DNA from: JBBILG01 sp037445085
GTDB lineage: Bacteria > Pseudomonadota > Gammaproteobacteria > Burkholderiales > Methylophilaceae
Length of the DNA stretch: 14,157 nt
Direction of reading: 5' to 3'
Assembly (NCBI GenBank): GCA_037445085.1
Contig: JBBILG010000046.1
Coordinates: 1 to 14,157, forward strand
This document shows, piece after piece, positions 1 through 7,081 of the stretch. A program made the translations under genes and the position numbers. Under the pieces are notes generated by a model. The model made no database searches and was not told the origin of the DNA. It saw nothing but the letters and a program-made list of their open reading frames with translations. Within the stretch, counting starts at the first letter, position 1; each line of letters begins with the position of its first letter.

Positions 1-2
1 GC

Positions 3-545
3 GAGCTGGATTACATGGCCGAGCTGTTCGTGCGCACCGCCCGGGTGATTCGCGAGCAGGTGCCGCAGGTGCAGTTTCTGGTGCCCATGGTGTCGCGCGA
101 GACACGCTGGAAATTCCAGGCCGCTCTGCAACGCCTTGCTGCCGGAGATCTGCCGGTGACGCTGATGTTCGGTCATGCGCACGCCGCCATGCAGGCGGCG
201 GATGCGGTCGTCGTCGCTTCCGGCACCGCCACGCTGGAAGCCGCGCTGCTCAAGCGGCCCATGGTGGTGGTGTACCGCATGTCGCCGCTGAGCTGGCAGA
301 TCCTGCGCCACATGCGCTACCAGCCGTATGTCGGCCTGCCCAACATCCTCGCCGGCCGGGCGGTGGTGCCGGAGCTGCTGCAACAGCAGGCCACGCCGGA
401 AAACATCGCACAGACACTGCTGGACATGGTGCAGGACAAGGCGCGCGGGGCGGAAATCCACGACGAATTCACCCGTCTGCACCACCTGTTGCGGCAGAAC
501 ACCGAAGAAAAGGCGGCGGGGGCCGTGCTGGGGCTGCTGCCGTGA
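3..545 (+). CDS. lpxB: Lipid-A-disaccharide synthase LpxB, C-terminal part (5' end outside window)
   Basis: LpxB joins UDP-2,3-diacylglucosamine to lipid X to form the lipid A disaccharide on the inner face of the cytoplasmic membrane (GT19 family). The reading frame is open from the first bases of the window, so the gene continues upstream; about 180 codons are seen of a family length near 380-390. Family signatures visible are a G-H-A-H-A-A-M-Q-A-A-D stretch followed by ASGTATLEAALLKRPMVVVY (the donor-binding GT-B region), YVGLPNILAGR, and VPELLQ near the C-terminus. The stop codon TGA at 543-545 overlaps the rnhB start. In many proteobacteria lpxB is followed by rnhB, which supports both calls. 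Identification is secure; the missing N-terminal half cannot be judged. Confidence 0.94.
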   Translation, partial: ELDYMAELFVRTARVIREQVPQVQFLVPMVSRETRWKFQAALQRLAAGDLPVTLMFGHAHAAMQAADAVVVASGTATLEAALLKRPMVVVYRMSPLSWQILRHMRYQPYVGLPNILAGRAVVPELLQQQATPENIAQTLLDMVQDKARGAEIHDEFTRLHHLLRQNTEEKAAGAVLGLLP

Positions 546-1120
546 TGGACGAGGCGGGGCTGTGCGGCGTGGACGAGGCCGGGCGCGGACCGCTGGCCGG
601 CGCCGTATATGCGGCCGCGGTCATCCTCGACCCGGCGTACCCGGTCGCGGGTATCGCCGATTCCAAGACACTGAGCGAAAGACGGCGTGAGGCGCTGGCT
701 GAAGCCATCAGACGGCAGGCTGCCGCCTGGGCCGTTGCCAGCGCCAGCGTGGAGGAGATCGACCGCCTCAACATTCTGCAAGCCAGCCTGCTCGCCATGC
801 GCCGCGCCGTAGATGGGCTGGGCATGGTCCCCCGGCGGGTCATGGTGGACGGGCTGCATTGCCCCAGGCTACCCTGCCCGGTGACGGCGGTGGTGAAGGG
901 GGATAGCCAGGTGCTGGCCATCGCCGCCGCTTCCATCCTGGCCAAGACCGCGCGTGACGCGGAAATGCGCGTGCTGGATGCGCGCTATCCGCAGTATGCC
1001 TTTGCCCGCCACAAGGGCTACCCGACTGCCGAACACCTGGCCCTGCTGGAGCGGCACGGCGTATCTCCGGTGCACCGGTGCAGCTTCATGCCGGTGAGGA
1101 GACTGTTGCGGGCGGGCTAA
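542..1120 (+). CDS. rnhB: Ribonuclease HII
   Basis: RNase HII cleaves the RNA strand of RNA/DNA hybrids and starts removal of single ribonucleotides misincorporated in DNA. The 192-residue product has the usual length. Near the N-terminus is GVDEAGRGPLAG, giving catalytic Asp11 and Glu12. VMVDG supplies Asp103 and VVKGD supplies Asp121, which together form the four-acid metal site. The IAAASILAKTARD block and the C-terminal HKGYPTAEH motif are also typical. The start is either GTG at 542, which overlaps the lpxB stop by four bases (GTGA), or the following ATG at 545; the choice changes only one residue. The overlap implies translational coupling with lpxB. It is the last gene of this + block. 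Confidence 0.96.
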   Translation: MMDEAGLCGVDEAGRGPLAGAVYAAAVILDPAYPVAGIADSKTLSERRREALAEAIRRQAAAWAVASASVEEIDRLNILQASLLAMRRAVDGLGMVPRRVMVDGLHCPRLPCPVTAVVKGDSQVLAIAAASILAKTARDAEMRVLDARYPQYAFARHKGYPTAEHLALLERHGVSPVHRCSFMPVRRLLRAG

Positions 1121-1265
1121 GAGGTATCTATTTCAGCAGGCTGGCAAGCCGCAGCCAGATGGGGTGCGCCCGGAACGCAGTTGCAGCTGGCAAGCGCAGA
1201 GCGCCTGATGAGATGGATTCCAAGGCCGATCGTCTCCGCTCTGCCGGCGCCGGGCAATCGAGGGG
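1121..1265. other. Intergenic gap between convergent rnhB and motB
   Basis: 145 bases separate the 3' ends of rnhB and motB. I found no convincing gene and no hairpin followed by a T-run on either strand. A short imperfect direct repeat (GCTGGCAAGC...GCAG, near 1140-1154 and 1186-1199) is present. Reading frames that cross it on the - strand are out-of-frame extensions over motB. Confidence 0.5.
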
Positions 1266-2240
1266 TCAAGGGGCAGGTGGCACGATGGCGGGTGCCACGT
1301 CTGGCACGATGTCGGGCGCGGCCGGTGCCAGGGTGTTCCGCGCCTCGCCGACGGCCTGTTCCAGTTGGCCGTCGTCCTGCAGGATGGCTTCCTGTGATTC
1401 CTTGTTGAGCACGATGATGCTGATGCGCCGGTTGATCGGGCTGGCGGGGTTGTTCTTGTCCAGCAGCACCGTGGAGGCGAGCCCCACCACGCGCGCCACC
1501 TTGGATTCGTCCATGCCGGCATAAATGAGCTCCCGCCGCGAGGCGTTGGCGCGGTCGGCGGAAAGTTCCCAGTTGGTGTAGTTCCTGCTGAACGTGGCGA
1601 ACGGGATGGCGTCGGTATGGCCGGACAGGCTGATCATGTTGGGCACCTGGCTGATCACCGGCGCGATCTCGCGCAGGATTTGCGCGGCATAGGGTTGCAG
1701 GCGCGAACTGCCGCGGGTGAACATGGGGCGGTTTTCCCGGTCGATGATCTGCACGCGCAGGCCCTCTTTGGTGATTTCCAGCAGCAGCTGGTCCTTGAAC
1801 GGCCGCAGTGCCACGCTGGCCTCGATGGCCTGTTCCAGTTGCCGCTTCAGATCCAGCAGGCGTTGCTTGTCGTCCATCGCGATCCTGCCTACTTCGGCGA
1901 TATCCGGCGCCATGGGGCGGGCGGCTTCCACCCTGTCCTCCTCGTTGACGCCGCGTTTGGTTTCGCCTTCCGCATGGGTGACGTCCTGGCCGCCTCCCAG
2001 CTTGATCATGCTGGTGCTGGCGCCGCCCGGCCCGGCCATGGGGCTGGGGTTCTGGAAGAAGTCCGAGATGGCCTGCTTCTCCTCCTCGGTGGTGCTGCCC
2101 AGCAGCCACAGCAGCAGGAAGAAGGCCATCATCGCCGTGACGAAGTCGGCGTAGGCGATCTTCCAGGCGCCGCCGTGGTGGCCATGACCGCCACGGCGGA
2201 TCTTCTTGACGATGATGGGTTTGGTGTTGTCTTCAGCCAT
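1266..2240 (-). CDS. motB: Flagellar motor stator protein MotB
   Basis: MotB forms the proton channel of the flagellar stator with MotA and anchors it to peptidoglycan. The 324-residue protein has a basic, His/Gly-rich cytoplasmic N-terminus (residues 1-27) and a single membrane helix at about 28-48. Within the helix AYADFVTAMMAF places the proton-binding aspartate at residue 32, the same number as in E. coli MotB. An acidic plug-like segment follows (about 51-64), then a linker. The OmpA-like peptidoglycan-binding domain spans roughly 150-280 and includes LSGHTDAIPF and a SADRANASRR segment. A Pro/Ala-rich tail ends the protein. It lies 23 bases downstream of motA in the same operon. No strong Shine-Dalgarno is visible, so coupling to motA is likely. 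Confidence 0.96.
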   Translation of the reverse strand: MAEDNTKPIIVKKIRRGGHGHHGGAWKIAYADFVTAMMAFFLLLWLLGSTTEEEKQAISDFFQNPSPMAGPGGASTSMIKLGGGQDVTHAEGETKRGVNEEDRVEAARPMAPDIAEVGRIAMDDKQRLLDLKRQLEQAIEASVALRPFKDQLLLEITKEGLRVQIIDRENRPMFTRGSSRLQPYAAQILREIAPVISQVPNMISLSGHTDAIPFATFSRNYTNWELSADRANASRRELIYAGMDESKVARVVGLASTVLLDKNNPASPINRRISIIVLNKESQEAILQDDGQLEQAVGEARNTLAPAAPDIVPDVAPAIVPPAP

Positions 2241-2250
2241 GTGCCGTCTT

Positions 2251-2266
2251 CAGCCCGGACGGGCTA
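2251..2266 (-). promoter_or_regulatory. Small hairpin at the motA-motB junction
   Basis: On the mRNA strand AGCCC-GTCC-GGGCT (2252-2265) forms a 5-bp stem with a 4-base loop between the motA stop codon and the motB start. No T-run follows, so it is not a good terminator. It could tune readthrough or relative translation of the two stator subunits; that role is inference. Confidence 0.3.
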
Positions 2267-3118
2267 TTTCTTCTGCTTGACGTGTTCTTCCAGTTCCAGG
2301 AAGCCCGGACGCACGCTGGGCGGCAGGGCCTTGCGCCCGAATTCCACGGCCACCTGCGGGGCATAGCCGTTGAGGTAGGCGATGATGCAGGTCTTGATGC
2401 AGAGGTAATACTTGGACTCCTCCTCGGCGCGGTGATTGAGGGAAGTGGCGACGGGCCCGACGACGCCGTAGCCGAGGAAGATGCCCAACATGGTGCCCAC
2501 CAAGGCGGCGCCGACCTTGGTGCCGAGCTGTTCCGGCGGGCCGCCGATGTAGGCCATGGTGATCACCACACCCAGCACCGCGGCGATGATACCGAAGGCC
2601 GGCAGGGCATCGGCAGCCCCCTGCACCGCGCTGACGGGCTTGTGCGCCTCTTCGTGGTGGGCTTCGAGCTCGACATCCATGAGGTTTTCGATCTCCAGTG
2701 AATTCATGCTGCCGCCGACCATGAGGCGGAAATAGTCGCAGATGAAATCGAGCACGTGGTGATCGGCCAGCACGCCCGGATACTGGCTGAAGATAGGACT
2801 TTCCTTGGGGTTCTCGATGTCGTTCTCCAGGGCGATCAGGCCATCCTTGCGGATCTTGACGAACAGGCTGTACAGGAGGGCGAGCCCCTCCATGTATTTG
2901 GCCTTGTTGTAGGACGATCCCTTGAGCAGACTGAGGGTGCTGGCGAAGGATTTCTTGATGAGGGAGATCGGATGGGCAATCAAAAAGGCGCCGAAAGCGC
3001 CGCCACCGATGATCAGCAGCTCGGTCGGCTGGTACAGGGCGCCGAGTTTGCCACCGTGCAGAACGTAGCCGCCGAAGATGCAGACGAAGACGAGAATGAT
3101 GCCGACGATCAGGTTCAT
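2264..3118 (-). CDS. motA: Flagellar motor stator protein MotA
   Basis: MotA is the torque-generating, proton-conducting stator subunit in the inner membrane. I start it at ATG 3118 (MNLIVGIILVFVCIFGGYVL...), which gives 284 residues, the family norm. The frame stays open upstream to 3289, but that extension reads like non-coding sequence. Four membrane segments are visible, near 1-20, 34-50, 172-192 and 202-225. Residues known to matter in E. coli MotA fall at the same numbers here: Arg90 and Glu98 in the cytoplasmic loop that contacts FliG, and Pro173 and Pro222 beside the channel. It is followed by motB in the usual order. No flagellar sigma-28 promoter could be recognised upstream, so regulation is unclear. 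No che or fli gene is next to it in this window. Confidence 0.97.
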   Translation of the reverse strand: MNLIVGIILVFVCIFGGYVLHGGKLGALYQPTELLIIGGGAFGAFLIAHPISLIKKSFASTLSLLKGSSYNKAKYMEGLALLYSLFVKIRKDGLIALENDIENPKESPIFSQYPGVLADHHVLDFICDYFRLMVGGSMNSLEIENLMDVELEAHHEEAHKPVSAVQGAADALPAFGIIAAVLGVVITMAYIGGPPEQLGTKVGAALVGTMLGIFLGYGVVGPVATSLNHRAEEESKYYLCIKTCIIAYLNGYAPQVAVEFGRKALPPSVRPGFLELEEHVKQKK

Positions 3119-3130
3119 TGTAAGGCGGCC

Positions 3131-3157
3131 TTGCTTATTGTTTGACTGCGTTAGAAT
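3131..3157 (+). promoter_or_regulatory. Candidate promoter for the pentapeptide-NYN-miaA cluster
   Basis: TAGAAT at 3152-3157 matches the -10 consensus in five of six positions. TTGCTT at 3131-3136 is a weak -35 at a short 15-base spacing. Transcription would begin near 3164, inside the stem-loop at 3160-3185, leaving a leader of about 85 bases before the ATG at 3249. Confidence 0.25.
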
Positions 3158-3159
3158 AT

Positions 3160-3196
3160 GCCGGGATTCTGCATTGAATCCCGGCTTGCCGCAAGC
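3160..3196. promoter_or_regulatory. Two adjoining stem-loops in the motA / cluster divergent region
   Basis: GCCGGGATTC (3160-3169) is followed after six bases by its exact reverse complement GAATCCCGGC (3176-3185), a perfect 10-bp stem. Directly beside it GCTTG-CCG-CAAGC (3184-3196) makes a second 5-bp stem. Neither is followed by a T-run, and both lie between divergent start codons, so a terminator is unlikely. An operator for a dimeric repressor or a structured 5' leader are the obvious alternatives. Confidence 0.5.
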
Positions 3197-3248
3197 ACCA
3201 TGACCACACTGAGAACGGGCTGTTTCATGACACCAGCGAGCGCCACGC

Positions 3249-4058
3249 ATGGCCGATGAGTACCGCCTGTGGTACGTCCGCCGCGGCAAGGAGGTGCAGG
3301 GGCCTTTCCCGGAGCCGCTGTTGTGTCGCTATCTGACGACGGGGCGGCTTGCCGACACCGACGAGGTCAGCCAGGATGGCGGCTACTGGCGCGAAGTGCG
3401 GGACGTGCCGATGCTGATCCGCGGAGCGCAGGCGCTGCTCGAACCGGGTGCCGATGCCGTGTCCGACCCCGCGTGGGCCGACGAGCGCGGCAGGGCCGCC
3501 CTGCGCTGGCTGGATGACCGCAAATCGCCCGACCCGCGCCGGCAGGCCCCGCCGCCGGATGCCGCCATCCGGGAACGGCGTTCCGGACGGGAGCGTCGTC
3601 AGACGCCGGAAACCGTGGAACAGAAGGTCTACCGCGAGGTGCGCGGCGAGTTTGAAACCTGGCTGCGCAGCCGCCGGCAGCGCTACGGCGCGGCTGGCGC
3701 CGCGCTGGTGCTGTTCGCGGCGCTGCTCGTCACCGCTCCCGCCCTGTTCGAGACGGTCAATCCGGTCAAGGTCGGTCTGCATTTCAGCGGCTCGGATTGC
3801 ACGGCGGAGCCGCGCCGGGAGGTGAACTGGGCTGGCTGCGTCAAGGACGGTGCCCTGCTGGTGGGAGCCGACCTGCGCGGCGCGGAACTGGTTGGCACCA
3901 GCCTGCGACAGGCCAATCTCAGCTATGCCGACCTGCGCGGCGCCAACCTGCTGCGCGCCGAGCTCGGCGGCGCGGTGCTCACCGGCGCGCGCCTCGACGG
4001 CGCGGTGTGGATCGACGGCAGTCGCTGCGCCGACGGCGCGCTGGGCGGCTGCCGGTAA
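3249..4058 (+). CDS. Membrane protein with GYF-like N-terminal domain and pentapeptide repeats
   Basis: The function is unknown. The 269-residue protein has three parts. Residues 5-60 (LWYVRRGKEVQGPF, then a W-R-E segment) look like the GYF_2/DUF4339 type of small interaction domain. Residues 70-146 are charged and rich in Arg/Pro. A single hydrophobic helix runs from about 147 to 167 and is preceded by a basic patch (RSRRQR), predicting the N-terminus in the cytoplasm and the C-terminus in the periplasm. Residues 199-255 are pentapeptide repeats of the A(D/N/E)LxxA type, such as GADLRGAEL and ADLRGANLLRAELGG, expected to fold as a short right-handed beta-helix. Cysteine pairs at 184/197 and 260/268 flank the helix and could form disulfides. 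It leads a + cluster, 30 bases before the NYN gene. The ATG at 3249 has no clear ribosome binding site. Confidence 0.82.
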   Translation: MADEYRLWYVRRGKEVQGPFPEPLLCRYLTTGRLADTDEVSQDGGYWREVRDVPMLIRGAQALLEPGADAVSDPAWADERGRAALRWLDDRKSPDPRRQAPPPDAAIRERRSGRERRQTPETVEQKVYREVRGEFETWLRSRRQRYGAAGAALVLFAALLVTAPALFETVNPVKVGLHFSGSDCTAEPRREVNWAGCVKDGALLVGADLRGAELVGTSLRQANLSYADLRGANLLRAELGGAVLTGARLDGAVWIDGSRCADGALGGCR

Positions 4059-4076
4059 TTCCCATCCCTGCTCGCG

Positions 4077-4083
4077 AAAGGAG
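4077..4083 (+). promoter_or_regulatory. Strong Shine-Dalgarno of the NYN-LOTUS gene
   Basis: AAAGGAG ends five bases before the ATG at 4089. It is the clearest ribosome binding site in the + cluster and fixes that start. Confidence 0.75.
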
Positions 4084-4088
4084 TCCAT

Positions 4089-4919
4089 ATGTCCGTCCAG
4101 CCTGAAATCACCAGCATGGCGCTGTTCTGCGATCTGGAGAACGTCGCGCTGGGCGTGCGCGATGCCGGGTGTGCCCAGTTCGACATCCGCAAGGTGCTCG
4201 AGCGCCTGCTGCTCAAGGGCAGCATCGTGGTCAAGAAGGCCTACTGCGACTGGGCGCGCTACAAGGATTTCAAGGCGCCCATGCACGAGGCCGCCTTCGA
4301 GCTGATCGAGATTCCGCACGTGCGCCAGTCCGGCAAGAATTCGGCCGACATCCGCATGGTGGTGGATGCGCTCGACCTGTGCTACACCAAGTCGCACGTC
4401 GATACCTTCGTCATCCTCAGCGGCGATTCCGACTTTTCCCCGCTGGTGTCCAAGCTGCGCGAGAACAACAAGTACGTGATCGGCGTTGGCGTGCGCGCCG
4501 CGACTTCCGACCTGCTCAGCGCCAACTGCGACGAATTCATCTTCTACGATGACCTGGTACGCGAGGAAGAGGCGCAGAAGAAACGCGCCGGCAGGAAAAC
4601 CGCCACCCGGGCGACGGCGGAGCCGAAGAAGGCGAGCGAACCCAGGGCGGAGGACGACAGGCGCGCGGAACTCATGGAGTTCCTGGTGGAAACCATCGCC
4701 GCACTCATTGCCGAACGCGGCGAGGAAGAAAAGATCTGGGGCTCCATGGTCAAGCAGACCATGCGCCGGCGGCGCCCCGGCTTTTCCGAGGCCGCCTACG
4801 GCTACCGCTCGTTCCGTGAGCTGGTGGAGGATGCCCAGCGACAGAAGCTGCTGGTGATGGCGCGTGACGACAAGAGCGGCCAGTACACGGTGCGCCTGCC
4901 CGGCGACGAGCCGTCGTGA
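4089..4919 (+). CDS. NYN domain protein with C-terminal LOTUS/OST-HTH domain
   Basis: The N-terminal half (about 9-155) is a NYN/LabA-DUF88 domain, a PIN-like fold associated with RNA cleavage. Candidate metal ligands are Asp15 and Glu17 with Asn18 (FCDLENVAL), Asp87 and Asp93 (NSADIRMVVDAL), and Asp113 with Asp115 (ILSGDSDFSPLV). All are in the expected order, so the site looks intact. A Lys/Arg/Ala linker (about 160-190) leads to a C-terminal module (about 190-272: the EEEKIWGSMVKQTMRRRRPG segment, then SFRELVEDA and YTVRL). That module matches the LOTUS/OST-HTH winged-helix type, known to bind RNA, including G-rich and G-quadruplex RNA. The stop overlaps the miaA start by four bases (GTGA), so the two are probably translated together. 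The RNA target is unknown; an RNA-processing role is family knowledge plus inference. Confidence 0.88.
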   Translation: MSVQPEITSMALFCDLENVALGVRDAGCAQFDIRKVLERLLLKGSIVVKKAYCDWARYKDFKAPMHEAAFELIEIPHVRQSGKNSADIRMVVDALDLCYTKSHVDTFVILSGDSDFSPLVSKLRENNKYVIGVGVRAATSDLLSANCDEFIFYDDLVREEEAQKKRAGRKTATRATAEPKKASEPRAEDDRRAELMEFLVETIAALIAERGEEEKIWGSMVKQTMRRRRPGFSEAAYGYRSFRELVEDAQRQKLLVMARDDKSGQYTVRLPGDEPS

Positions 4920-5857
4920 CACATCCCCCCGCCATCTTTCTCATGGGCCCCACCGCCAGCGGCAAGACCGGGCTGGCGGTGGAGCTGGCGCAGCGCCTGC
5001 CGGTGGAGATCATCAGCGTCGATTCCGCGCTGGTCTATCGCGGCATGGACATCGGCACCGCCAAGCCGGCGCCGGCAGTGCTGGCGCGCGCGCCACACCT
5101 CCTCATCGACATCATCGAGCCGACCGCGACCTATTCCGCCGCGCGGTTCCGCGCCGATGCGCGGCATTGGATGGCGGAGATCACCCGTCGCTGCAAGGTG
5201 CCGTTGCTGGTGGGCGGTACCATGCTGTATTTCAGCGCCTTGCAGCACGGCCTGAACGAGCTACCCGAGGCCGATGCGGCGGTGCGCGCCGACATCCTCG
5301 CCCATGCGCGGCGGTTGGGCTGGCCCGCGCTGCATGCCGAACTCGCCGTCGTGGATCCGGCGACGGCGGCGCGCCTCAAGCCCAATGACGCGCTGCGCAT
5401 CGAGCGGGCGCTGGAAATCTTCCGCCTCACCGGCCGGCCGTTGTCGGCATGGTTGGCCGAAAGGAGTCGCAGCGGGCTGCCGTTCCGCCTGCTCAAGATT
5501 GCCCTGCTGCCGTCCGATCGCGCCGCCTTGCACTGGCGCATCGCGGCGCGTTTCGATGCCATGCTGGCGGGGGGGCTGGTCGACGAGCTGGCGCGGCTGC
5601 GCCGCGATTATCCGCAGCTCGGCGCGGAGCTGCCGTCCATGCGCTGCGTCGGCTACCGCCAGGCTTGGCAGTATCTCACCGGCGAGATCGATTTCGCCGC
5701 GCTGCGCGACAAGGGCATTGCCGCCACGCGCCAGTTGGCCAAGCGCCAGATGACCTGGCTGCGCGGCATGGATGACGCGGAAGTGCTGGACTGCCTGCGG
5801 CCGGATCTGCTGCCGGCGCTGGAGAACAGGCTGCGCGACTTTCTGGCGGCAGGCTGA
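4916..5857 (+). CDS. miaA: tRNA dimethylallyltransferase MiaA
   Basis: MiaA adds dimethylallyl to N6 of A37 in tRNAs that read UNN codons, the first step toward ms2i6A. The 313-residue product is full length. It shows the P-loop MGPTASGKTG (residues 10-19), the DSALVYRGMDIGTAKP motif at about 36-51 that recognises A37 and carries the catalytic Asp, GGTMLYFSAL, ERALEIFRLTGRPLS, RCVGYRQAW, and the C-terminal RQLAKRQMTWLR. The start is GTG at 4916, overlapping the stop of the NYN gene; no other start would keep the residues before the P-loop. The gene ends one base before the convergent dapC stop. hfq, the frequent miaA neighbour in proteobacteria, is not here. Confidence 0.97.
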   Translation: MTHPPAIFLMGPTASGKTGLAVELAQRLPVEIISVDSALVYRGMDIGTAKPAPAVLARAPHLLIDIIEPTATYSAARFRADARHWMAEITRRCKVPLLVGGTMLYFSALQHGLNELPEADAAVRADILAHARRLGWPALHAELAVVDPATAARLKPNDALRIERALEIFRLTGRPLSAWLAERSRSGLPFRLLKIALLPSDRAALHWRIAARFDAMLAGGLVDELARLRRDYPQLGAELPSMRCVGYRQAWQYLTGEIDFAALRDKGIAATRQLAKRQMTWLRGMDDAEVLDCLRPDLLPALENRLRDFLAAG

Positions 5858-5858
5858 A

Positions 5859-7046
5859 TCAGTCCATGAGCAGGCGGCGAATGCGCTCGGCCGCATCCAC
5901 GCATTCGGCGGCTTCCGCCACCAGGGCGATGCGCACGAAGCCGGCGCCGGGGTTGGTGCCGTGGGCCTCGCGCGCGAGAAAGCTGCCGGGCAGCACTGTC
6001 ACGTTGCATTCGCGGTACAGGCGGCGGGCGAATTCGGTATCCGACCCCGGCACACGGGCCCACAGGTAAAAGGCGGCGTCCGGTTTTTCCACTTCCAGCA
6101 CATCCTGCAACAGCGGAATGACGGCGGAGAATTTCTCCGCATACAGGCGACGGTTTTCCCGCACGTGGGACTCGTCGTTCCAGTCCGCGGTGCTGGCCGC
6201 CTGCACCGCCGGGTTCATGGCGCAGCCGTGATAGGTGCGGTAGAGCAGGAACTTCTCCAGGACTCTGGCGTCGCCGGCGACGAAGCCGGAGCGCATGCCG
6301 GGCACGTTGGAACGCTTGGACAGGCTGCTGAACATGACGATGCGCTCCCGGCCGCGGCCCAGTAGGTGGGCGGCCTGCAGCGCACCGAGCGGGGGATGCG
6401 CCTCGTCGCAATAGATTTCCGAATAGCACTCGTCGCTGGCGATGACGAAGCCGTAGCGGTCGGCCAGCACGAACAGTTCGCGCCAGTCGTCCAGCCCCAT
6501 GACCTTGCCGGTCGGGTTGCCGGGCGAGCACACATAGACCAGTTGAGTGCGGCCCCACACCGATTCCGGCACGGCGGCGAAATCCATGCGGTAGCCGTTT
6601 TCCGGCAGGGTGTTGAGATAATGGGGTTCGGCGCCGGCCAACAGCGTCGCCCCTTCATAGATTTGATAGAACGGATTGGGGCTCACCACCACCGGCAGCG
6701 GCAGACTGGCATCGACTACCGCTTGGGCGAAGGCGAACAGTGCCTCGCGGCTGCCGTTGACCGGGATGATCTCGCGCTCCGGGTCCGGCGCGGGAATGCC
6801 GTAGCGACGTGTCAGCCACGCGGCAATCGCCCGGCGCAGCGCATCGCCGCCCAGAGTCGTGGGATAATTGGCGAGCCCGGCAAGATTGTCGCGCAGGGCG
6901 TCACGCACCAGCGCCGGCGTGGCATGTCCGGGCTCGCCGATGGACAGGTTGACCGGCTTCAGCGCGGCGTTGGGCGCGAGATCGCGGAACAGTTCGCGCA
7001 GCTTCTGGAACGGGTAGGGGTGCAGACGGCTGAGATTCGGATTCAT
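5859..7046 (-). CDS. dapC: N-succinyldiaminopimelate aminotransferase DapC
   Basis: DapC is a PLP enzyme that transfers an amino group from glutamate to N-succinyl-2-amino-6-oxopimelate in the succinylase branch of lysine and meso-diaminopimelate synthesis. The 395-residue product starts MNPNLSRLHPYPFQKLRELF, typical of the proteobacterial DapC group. Class I aminotransferase marks are all present: NLSIGEPGHATP, YPTTLGG, CSPGNPTGKVMG (Asn177), ASDECYSEIY (Asp205 and Tyr208), the PLP lysine Lys244 in SSLSKRSNVPGMRSGF, and a late Arg in the substrate-binding region (GAGFVRIAL). The frame is open upstream to 7139, but ATG 7046 fits the family and lies just after a promoter. dapD and dapE are not adjacent. 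A different class I aminotransferase is possible but less likely. Confidence 0.87.
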   Translation of the reverse strand: MNPNLSRLHPYPFQKLRELFRDLAPNAALKPVNLSIGEPGHATPALVRDALRDNLAGLANYPTTLGGDALRRAIAAWLTRRYGIPAPDPEREIIPVNGSREALFAFAQAVVDASLPLPVVVSPNPFYQIYEGATLLAGAEPHYLNTLPENGYRMDFAAVPESVWGRTQLVYVCSPGNPTGKVMGLDDWRELFVLADRYGFVIASDECYSEIYCDEAHPPLGALQAAHLLGRGRERIVMFSSLSKRSNVPGMRSGFVAGDARVLEKFLLYRTYHGCAMNPAVQAASTADWNDESHVRENRRLYAEKFSAVIPLLQDVLEVEKPDAAFYLWARVPGSDTEFARRLYRECNVTVLPGSFLAREAHGTNPGAGFVRIALVAEAAECVDAAERIRRLLMD

Positions 7047-7052
7047 GGAGGC

Positions 7053-7081
7053 ATTATAAGAGTTGGGCAGGGCGGCGACAA
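7053..7081 (-). promoter_or_regulatory. dapC promoter giving a near-leaderless mRNA
   Basis: On the - strand TTGTCG (7076-7081) and a perfect TATAAT (7053-7058) are separated by 17 bases. Only six bases lie between the -10 box and the dapC ATG, so transcription should start at or within a base or two of the start codon. Those six bases read GCCTCC, which contains no Shine-Dalgarno. The -35 box lies inside the divergent transporter gene. Confidence 0.55.

Noticed and set aside
3070..3200. Sigma-28 flagellar promoter upstream of motA
   Set aside because: A GCCG-like -10 and an AA-rich -35 can be picked out, but the spacing is wrong and the matches are poor.
3200..3259. Short upstream ORF (19 codons) overlapping the start of the GYF-pentapeptide gene
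   Set aside because: It has no ribosome binding site and no recognisable product, so I cannot support it over chance.
3225..4922. 565-codon open frame on the - strand
   Set aside because: It lies antisense to the pentapeptide and NYN genes, both of which show clear domains. No family features in its translation.
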